Below, piece by piece: positions 57,051-64,000 of a stretch of 64,000 bases of DNA. Each line of letters begins with the position of its first letter. The stretch's first letter is position 1. Source of the stretch: Kappaphycus alvarezii. Taxonomy: Eukaryota > Rhodophyta > Florideophyceae > Gigartinales > Solieriaceae. The notes beneath the pieces are model-generated. The model saw nothing but the letters and a program-made list of their open reading frames with translations, made no database searches and had not been told where the DNA came from. Location: NCBI GenBank assembly GCA_002205965.3, contig NADL03000002.1, forward strand, positions 682,001-746,000, in the 5' to 3' direction. The translations under genes were made by a program, and so were the position numbers.

Positions 57051-57402
57051 TCCCCCCTCTAGCTAGTAGGGCATGGATTTAATTTCACGTAAATCCAAAG
57101 TTGCGACTCGAAAACAGTTGATGTCAAGTAGTTTCTTCTGCATATTTTGCAAAATTATTAAAATAAATTCGAAGGAAAATTTACTCAAATTGTTCATCTT
57201 TTGCTAATGTTGATTGGTTTATTGCTTTAAATTCTCCATCAAGCTCGCTGTTTCCCAGACAGCGCAAGGAAGCTGTAACAATACCATATTCACGTCGGTT
57301 CCTTACCACGATTCCCCATTCCTATTCCATCTATCCCCTGCGCAACGAAAACCCGAAAAGCCAAGGTATCCCAGCAAATCGCCCTAGGCAAATTGTCGAG
57401 GG

Positions 57403-58292
57403 ATGTTAACGCACCGTTTGTTTGTACCTTTGTTCCTAGTTTGCGCTGCATCCTTTGCAGCCGCAATCAACTTTGATCTACCCCAGGTAAACAGAATGCT
57501 TCTTTGAAGATGTTCATCAAGGCACAAACATTAATGGAGCATACGTTGTAACTCAAGGAGGTTCTCACTTGGACATCGATGTCACCATTTTCAATCCCGA
57601 CGGCACCCAAGTGTACAACGCGAAGCGCGAGGGGGAGGACAAATTCAGTCTCAAAGCAGACCGCGACGGGACTTACAAGTTTTGCTTTAGCAATACGGTA
57701 CGTGAAACATGTCACTCGGTTCCAGCTAATTTTAGTGCTTCACAGGAAGCTGCAGTCTCGCAAGCGATGAGGATTTTAGCGTTTCGTGTTGCTTCGTGAA
57801 TGGCAAATCTGACTTGTCCTTTGAGAAAAATATCGGTGTTCTTAATTGTACTTGTCAAACAGATGAGTATGGTCTCGCACAAATCTGTCAAGTTGCATAA
57901 CCACAGGCGATCCAATCGATTACTCGAAACTTGCAAAGAAGGAAAGCATGGACAATGTAGAGAGATGGATTGTCAGCATTTCTCACACCGTGCGCATGAT
58001 TGATTTCCATCAACAAGAGTATAGGATGCTACATGAGCGCCATTTGAACGGTATGTATTGCACTAAGTTTCTTGCCCTCTTTTCACCCGAACGTCGTTTT
58101 AAGGTCAAGTTTCTAACTGTTTGAATGAAACCTGTACTGTTTTGCAACACAGCCGTCACAGCAACCAATAGACGGGTCAAATGGTGGTCATTCTTAGAGT
58201 GTGTTGCAGTAATGATAGTATCAGCAGTTCAAGTTATGTTCATCAAGAGAATGTTTAACAGGAATACACCAGGTGTGAAAAGGATGGTGTGA
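57403..58292 (+). CDS. p24 family cargo receptor (emp24/gp25L)
   Basis: Type I membrane protein cycling between ER and Golgi in COPI/COPII vesicles. The signal peptide is MLTHRLFVPLFLVCAASFAA (57403-57462). GOLD domain: ECFFEDVHQGTNINGAYVV (first Cys), HLDIDVTIFNPDG, and TYKFCFSNT (second Cys). Intron 1 is 57698-57862 (GTACGT..CAAACAG), then MSMVSHKSVKL. A coiled-coil follows to LHERHLN. Intron 2 is 58051-58152 (GTATGT..AACACAG), then the conserved TNRRVKWWS and a membrane helix (FLECVAVMIVSAVQVMFI) with a short basic cytosolic tail. Two frame breaks, near 57492 and 57893, are +1 or double deletions. Introns are well supported by protein continuity. It is convergent with EXO1. Confidence 0.88.
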
Positions 58293-58575
58293 TGCTTACG
58301 TAAAACTTACTTGGACAGAACTATGCTACTCTCAAGCTAATAGACGTGTTGATCAAATGCCAGGACCAAATTATTCCCGTGAGGGTTAGTGAGAATGTCT
58401 CTACAAAACGCGGTCTTGGGTTAGGTATCATTGCGATTTTGATGTAAGTTGAGGCTTGCCACTACTGCGGGCGTACCCTCTGAATTCTCTCAACGCAGTT
58501 TTGGTCTGGGAACACTTGTAGTTTGTCACCGCCGTAGTGACGGTCACACCAGACCTTGGCGATTGAACTTTCTCG

Positions 58576-60681
58576 TTACCTTCTTTGTTGAGACAGGTGA
58601 ATCGAGATTTTGCTCTGGACTGCAATACCTGGATGAGAAAAAAACCTGCTTAGCAAAAGTTGACCTGTATTTGATGATGTCTTCCTCCTCTTCTTGATAG
58701 AGCTCTTTTTCTGCTTCTCTGCAGGTCCAGGATCTGGTGGTTCCTGGGTCTCAACTGGTAACCCTGCATCAATTTCCTCAAACAGTGAGTAGGCATTCTC
58801 ATCTGGGCTCGGGGAGAGTCGATGATACTACAATCCTTTCTTGCATCTTCTTGTCGAGCCTTTTCTGGCTCTCTTTTTGGTTTTTTGAGGGGCAGAAACT
58901 TGAACCTCTGATCCCCTTCAGCTTCTACAGCAAATCGAGAGACAGCTCGACTAACTGCCTGCGCTCGCCTATCCACTGATTCGTTACACTTTGCTCTCTT
59001 TTCTATTCCTCCATCGCGGCTATTTGCGTCGTTCGGGTCAGGAGTGCGAGGCCGCTTGAGACCTCGATCTTGCTTGTCATACTTTTTGCCTTCAGAGTCG
59101 GGACGTTCCCCATCCCGATCCTTTGGGCAACAGTCTTCAGTGGCCTCAATTGAAATGGGTTTATCCTCGGACCGCACAGTCCGATTTGTGCGGAAAGAGT
59201 TCCAGATACTGCTTAGAGGGGGAGTAAACTTGGGCTTGCGTGTGGTTGGAAGTGAGTTGGTTGCCTTGAAATTCGCAGCCACTCTACGAGGATTAAAGCT
59301 TCGCGATCTTGTCGTAAGCCTTTGACGGAGATTGGGTGTCCTCGCTGATAGATTTTGGGGTCCGGACTGCACTGGCAGCACCTGAAACCCAGAAAGGACT
59401 TTTGGACCCCTTTTCTCTAGTGAAGTTTGCGAGGGAAGAGGATCTGGGTACCGCCAAGGTCTTGTTTCAACAGGCCGCTGCACGATGTCTAACGGCTCGT
59501 CATATTCTACAAGGGTGCTAGGATGAACAAAGCCCTCTGCGATTCTCTTCGCAATAGAGGAATCTCGATGCTTGCCCAGAAATGATAGATCCAGTGTACC
59601 ATCCTCGCGGGTCTGCAGAACCCCTGGAGGAAGCCGAGCCTTCACGACGTCATCTAACTCCCGCAGTGGAACAGTCTTGATACGTCGGATGTCATACACA
59701 GTTTGGTGGCGAAAAACTAGACAGGCGCGTGCAAAATCAGAAACAAAAGATGACGATACCTTCCACTTTCTATCAATACGGATAGCGGCTGTAAGGCGCG
59801 TCATTGTCTGGAACTTTTTCACGAGTGCATGACTCTTCTTCAACCCCATACCCTTGATTCCTTTAAACACATCACAGCCTGCGCAAACACACATGTACAA
59901 AAACATGTCCTCGGTAAACCGAAACATATTGAGATCGGTGAGGAGGGCAAATTTTTCATGTCATACATATCGCCATCGCCCGCCTTGGTCATCTTATAAA
60001 ACACTTTACTCGCGCCGTATACGAGCAAATCGGAATCTTCGTAATAACGGCATCGACGTGTCCGGTCTGCACCATCCATGCCAGCTGTGCATCCGCTTCA
60101 TATGGCGCAACAACATACTCAACATTGATCTTCCTGCACTCCCGGATCAACTTTCGAGCCATTTGCGGGGTGACAGCGCAAGCCCTCTGATAATATTCCT
60201 CGGCTAATGTATGATTGCCCTGTGCCACGGCGTGCTCAGCCTTCCTTAGGGCATCCTCGCGACGCTGACGGCGCTCGAGATGCGTCTCTGCTTTCATGGG
60301 AAGTGCGGCTCCATCGAAAACAAGAACGGAGTGATCCCAAAGTGAATGAGCATTCGTACTCGATGCATGCAATAGTGAACGTAGGCATCGGTTTCAACTC
60401 CACGAACGAGTTTAGAGGCGCAGGTGTAGGTACCTCTATGGAGCCATCCGTGGGCATCCACTCCGACACGTTGTCGAGCAAAGATCCGGATGTTTGTGGT
60501 TTGCTGAGGAGGAAGCAGAGTGGACGGGGGTGGTTGATTAATGGTGAGTACTGGGAACTGGAATGAAGCGAAATGGGGAGAGGATATTGATATTGAGATA
60601 ATGAGAGGAGAGAGAAATAGGAAGATTATGTGAAACTCACCGGATAGACTTGAGAATGGGTAACAAGCCTGTAACCCCCAT
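58576..60681 (-). CDS. EXO1: Exonuclease 1 (XPG/RAD2 family)
   Basis: A 5'-3' exonuclease/flap nuclease for mismatch repair and resection. Exon 1 is only 41 bp (60641-60681, MGVTGLLPILKSI), with a 137-bp intron (60504-60640, GTGAGT..CTCAG). The N domain has VGVDAHGWLHRG (Asp), HYCMHRVRMLIHFGI and VLVFDGAALPMKAETHLERR (Asp). The I domain has YVVAPYEADAQLAW (Glu, Asp), then DSDLLVYGASKVFYK (two Asp). CVCAGCDVFKGIKGMGLKKS supplies the last Asp and the helix-two-turn-helix. The rest is a long basic, disordered tail with RKP- and KKPKRE-type clusters. All metal ligands are present. Five -1 frame changes are needed. The 3' end is uncertain: the long frame stops at 58650, an alternative at 58576. 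Confidence 0.9.
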
Positions 60682-61520
60682 ATTACCACGGACGAGCAGG
60701 GAAAATCATGCGGGAAGGGAGGAAGCCTATAGAGATGATGGAGCAGTAGTCAGCGCCAACGGTGATGATAATGCGAATACCAAAATGTGCTTCTGGCCAA
60801 GGCAACGCAATTGCAAGCGAAGATGGATTATAAGACATCTCGACAGCCAATTCATATCGATTTGTAGTAAGTGCCAGATTTGTACTGTGTTGGACTGCAA
60901 AGAGGGTTTCTTTCGGTCCCAAAAAATTTAATTTTTAAATTGGAGCTGCTGATTCAAGCCCTTTGGAAATGTGGAGTGTTTCGGGCGGCGGATTATCCAG
61001 GGTTTCGAATTTCGCGCGCTTTTTTACTTTTGCATTATGTACAAACTTTATCCAATCCAAATATGGCAAGTGGCTGACCACCGGTGGTGGCACAACTAAC
61101 TTTTTGTGGTGCGTATTGGACATCAAGTCTCCACATTGACCATTATTGAGAGCGCGGAAAAAAACCACATACGGCAGGAACGTCCACCCAGGGTTTATCA
61201 CAACCTTACTACATCACAACCTCATTAGCATTTGGTCTGACATTTGTAGCATCACAGAGCAATGCACTAGTTGCCGCTTCGTTCAAATGCACACTTGCCT
61301 ACCTCAACGCCGGGGTTAGTGTTCCATCACTCCAGAACATCTTGGTACCAACGTGGAGAATTTGCAGACACTGTGACATCCCATATCCCCCCACCCAAAA
61401 TGCCGTCCTCTGCATTCGTGCCAGACCTCGCTCTCACCCTTCTTTTCCCCAACCTCCTTCAACTCCTCCAAATGCCAGTCCAGCGCGTCCCCCACCACCT
61501 TTCATCCTGCACCCTTCTCT
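60682..61520. other. Divergent intergenic region
   Basis: Spacer between EXO1 and the bPH2/DUF304 gene, holding both promoters. No other gene recognised. Frame 61271-61543 contains a possible transit-peptide start at 61400 (see the next gene). Confidence 0.45.
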
Positions 61521-61985
61521 ATGCAAACCCCAGGCAGCAGTAAGAAACCCACCCGAAGTCGTCGTTTCCGCCCTGGCGCCGGTGCCAAAGCTCCCAAGAA
61601 GAAGCTCGAACCAGAGACCGTCTTTGTTGAGACCGGTCCCAGTAACTTTGAGCTCATCGTTCCAACGCTCTCTATTCTCACAGTCATTGGTATCATTCCT
61701 TTCATCGCCGCCGTTGCACGGGCCGCCTGGGTCCGCTATAAGATCACCAGTCGTCGTATCTCTATCTCGAGTGGCTTTCAGGGTAAGGATCAAACCGAGA
61801 TCATTTATCGTGATATTGAACAAATCAAATATGTTCGTCGCTTGGGCGGCGCTGCAGACTGCGTAATCACTCTAAAGGACGGTGCAAAACTTGAATTGAG
61901 GGCTGTTCCAGATTTTGACAAGGTGTATAAGTATGTCATGGATCAGCTCGATGAAAAAGTCAGAGAATCGAGCGGTTCCGCATAA
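61521..61985 (+). CDS. bPH2/DUF304 membrane-associated protein
   Basis: 154 codons, intact. A basic N-terminus (KKPTRSRRFRPGAGAKAPKKK) is followed by one or two membrane segments (ELIVPTLSILTVIGIIPFIA, then AVARAAWV). Next is a bacterial-type PH domain (YKITSRRISISSGF, TEIIYRDIEQIKYVRRLGG, CVITLKDGAKLELRAVPDF). DUF304/bPH2 proteins of cyanobacterial type occur in plastids of algae and plants; their role is unclear. Upstream, in a shifted frame, ATG 61400 opens MPSSAFVPDLAL and the Ser/Thr-rich stretch before 61521 reads like a transit peptide. A single frame change would make a longer plastid-targeted precursor. That extension is inference. Confidence 0.75.
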   Translation: MQTPGSSKKPTRSRRFRPGAGAKAPKKKLEPETVFVETGPSNFELIVPTLSILTVIGIIPFIAAVARAAWVRYKITSRRISISSGFQGKDQTEIIYRDIEQIKYVRRLGGAADCVITLKDGAKLELRAVPDFDKVYKYVMDQLDEKVRESSGSA

Positions 61986-62268
61986 ACAGATTATTTACCT
62001 CTTGCCACCTGCAAAGCGTCAGTCAAGTACCTTCGGACAGTCACAAAGCAGATTTACTTCAAAGGACCACCTGCGCAATTTGTTTTCTAAATATCCGCAC
62101 CCCTCACCTCGCGCTGCCTCAGCTCTGGGGTCAAACACAACACACAATACTTATTTAACACTACTACCACAAACAATATTCGATATCCTGTGCAACCCAC
62201 CTGAATATCCGACTCGTACTCTGCGATGAGTCACAATTCAATTCTTCGTTACAAACAAAAAGATAGGC
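61986..62268. other. Convergent 3' spacer
   Basis: Between the bPH2/DUF304 stop and the ArfGAP stop. Nothing else recognised. Confidence 0.5.
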
Positions 62269-64000
62269 TCAAAAGTCATCAAACGGATTCGTTGAGCTGG
62301 CCCCACCGGCTGCCGCAGCTCCAAATGGGTTAGCCTGACCCGATGCTGTCCCTATCCCACCATCAACACCCCCATCGGCCCACCCATGCCTCCCATTCCA
62401 CCCGCCATCCCGCCCATCCCTCCATTCATTCCAGACATCCCGCCATTCATCCCTCCCATACCACCAGCGGTGCCGTTCATCCCATTCATCATTCCATTCA
62501 TCGCCCATACCACCCATCCCTCCATTCATACCACCCATCCCATCCCCATTCCCATTCCCATTGGGTTACCGGCAGCAGGTGCACTAGGTGCGTTATCACT
62601 GATGTTCACGTCTGAATCGGACCTAACGAGTTCAAGACGTCATCATCATCCCAGCACCCGGACCGGCATTTGTACTGGACTCCGCTGCAGGAGGTGCAGG
62701 CAAGGCCAAAGGTGCACTAGTATTCGCACCAAATGAGCCATCTCCAAACCCACCCCCCATTCCAGTACCCATGCCTCCGCCCATCCCCGTTCCCATCCCA
62801 GTTCCCATTCCTCCTCCCATGTTACCACCCATGCCACCGCCCATTCCTCGCCCATCCCCATGCCGCCCATGCCCCACCCATGGCACCATTTGCCCCTCCC
62901 ATTACTCCTGCATGCCGCCCATGCCTCCGTGCATGCCGCCCATGCCTCCTTGCATGCCGCCCATTCCTCCCGCATGCCACCCATACCGCCCCCTGCATCA
63001 TCTGCGCGGCCATTGCTGGTGGCATCAATCCCTGTGGTGTCATACTGCTGGTCCCATGGGAGTCTGCACAACATTCCCAAAGCCACCAGCGCCAGCTCCT
63101 CCTCCCATCCCGGCATTGGCAGCCTGGTTCTGTTGAATGAGGTCGTCAATGGACCCGCAAATGCTGGCTTCCCTGTGCCCTTTTTCTTCGTTTTCGAGCT
63201 ACCGCTCTTCTTGGCCTTAGATTTCTTAGAGGATTTCTTCGTCTTGCGCCTATCCTCTTCCTCAGACTCCGTCTCTTCCTCCGAGAAATCAGAATCCTCC
63301 TCGGTCTCGTCGGAATCTGTCTCATCGCGCCGCGATTTGCGGGTCTTCTTCTTCTTCGAGGACTTCTTCTTCTTCTTTTCATCACGCCGACGCCGATCGT
63401 TCTCCTCCTCCTCAAACTCATCGATATCATCCGACGATACCTGGCACGTCTGTCATCATCATCACGGTCGCGCAAGTAATCGCGATCCCTACCATAATTG
63501 CGGTCCCTATCGTAATGCGGTCCCGGTCATAATCACGACCTCTCCATAATCACGATCTCTGCCATAATCACGTCCCTTCCATAGTCACGATCCGATCGCG
63601 ATACCTGTCAGGAGCGTAATCACGTTCACGACCAACACGACGGTCGTAGTCCCTATCCCTATCGCGATCCCTTCGGTCCCCGTCATAGCGGTCACGATCC
63701 CTGTTCCTGTCTCTGTCGTCACGACGATCATCACGTGCCGGGCGACTGGAGCCGACCTTGAGGTCCTTCGTTGCCCAACTTCCGTCGTACTTTAACCAGA
63801 TAAACTCACGGATGGCCTCCTTGTCACCCTGCTGCGGTTCGGGATAGTCACGCGGAGACCACCGAGCCATCCATCGTTTGCGGGCGAAATCATTACCACG
63901 GTCCTCCATGCGGTAGGCATCTTCCATGGAAAAAAGTGGCGGTGTCAATATCTCGGACGCCTTTACGGTTTGCATCTCCGTGAAAATGCCGGCACAAAGG
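62269..64000 (-). CDS. ArfGAP-domain protein, partial (C-terminal part)
   Basis: Runs off the right edge; the zinc-finger start is outside the window. The visible part begins LCAGIFTEMQTVKASEIL (to 63998), then MEDRGNDFARKRWMARW and REFIWLKYDG, the second half of an ArfGAP domain. The protein continues with an RD-repeat stretch (63568-63740), an acidic/lysine-rich stretch (about 63190-63440), IDDLIQQNQAANAGMGGG in a neighbouring frame, and a long Gly/Met repeat (GGMGGMQ-type, 62300-63000). It ends with two NPF motifs in QANPFGAAAAGGASSTNPF, ligands for EH-domain endocytic proteins as in AGFG/SMAP-type ArfGAPs. Likely role: Arf GTPase regulation in coated-vesicle traffic. Several frame changes occur in the repeats. 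Confidence 0.75.
62880..62990 (-). repeat. 21-bp coding minisatellite (GGMGGMQ)
   Basis: Units of about 21 bp, plus-strand GCCGCCCATGCCTCC with variable TGCATG, in four to five copies within the ArfGAP tail. They encode GGMGGM followed by Q, H or R. Related GGM-rich DNA extends to 62350. Confidence 0.75.

Noticed and set aside
62860..63549. 229-codon plus-strand ORF rich in Ser, Phe and Pro
   Set aside because: It is the reverse strand of the ArfGAP acidic, lysine-rich and GGM repeats. Its composition is a mirror of that coding DNA and it has no domain.
1..64000. tRNA, rRNA or CRISPR features
   Set aside because: No cloverleaf with conserved T-arm and B-box, no rRNA segments and no regularly spaced repeats with unique spacers were seen. 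The palindrome arrays lack spacer regularity.

Overview
This is nuclear DNA of a eukaryote. The conserved genes include EXO1, DCP1, SGT, PDCD2/TSR4, ORP, p24 and ArfGAP. Some genes have spliceosomal GT-AG introns, and the intergenic DNA is full of retrotransposons and DNA transposons. Few short introns, an F-box/LysM protein of the plant-algal type and copia/gypsy/Harbinger clutter suggest an alga, perhaps a red alga. That is an inference, because no ribosomal or organellar marker is present.

Layout: 1-3.4 kb has no recognisable gene. 3.5-7.7 kb is a decayed Ty3/gypsy element. 7.9-10.4 kb is a complete PIF/Harbinger element with two ORFs, TIRs and a TAA duplication. 10.4-11.3 kb is a reverse-transcriptase C-terminal relic fused to a gypsy LTR end. 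11.8-22.5 kb is a gene island: SGT (-), an unresolved spliced gene (+), F-box/LysM (-), DCP1 (+), oxysterol-binding-related protein (+) and PDCD2/TSR4-like (-). 22.7-28.6 kb is a young, structurally complete Ty1/copia element (+). 29.9-35.4 kb is a second, older copia element (-). 36-54 kb is an AT-rich graveyard of DNA-transposon relics (DDE_4, three pogo/DDE_1, one Tc1/mariner). 54-64 kb is a second gene island: a second RT relic, p24 cargo receptor (+), EXO1 (-), a bPH2/DUF304 membrane protein (+) and an ArfGAP (-) that runs off the right edge.

The most interesting structure is a dispersed palindromic repeat built from TACTGTAC/GTACAGTA. Both copia elements sit in exactly the same 17-bp palindrome, each with a 5-bp ACTGT duplication at its centre. 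This points to sequence-targeted integration. The two elements also share a PBS that overlaps the gag start codon, a hairpin in the LTR, and an unusual reverse-transcriptase active-site box.

A caution applies to all gene calls. Most conserved genes here are open only if the reading frame changes several times, and most changes are in the -1 direction. The protein similarity continues smoothly across the breaks, so deletion-type consensus errors are the simplest explanation. Pseudogenisation or recoding cannot be excluded from sequence alone.
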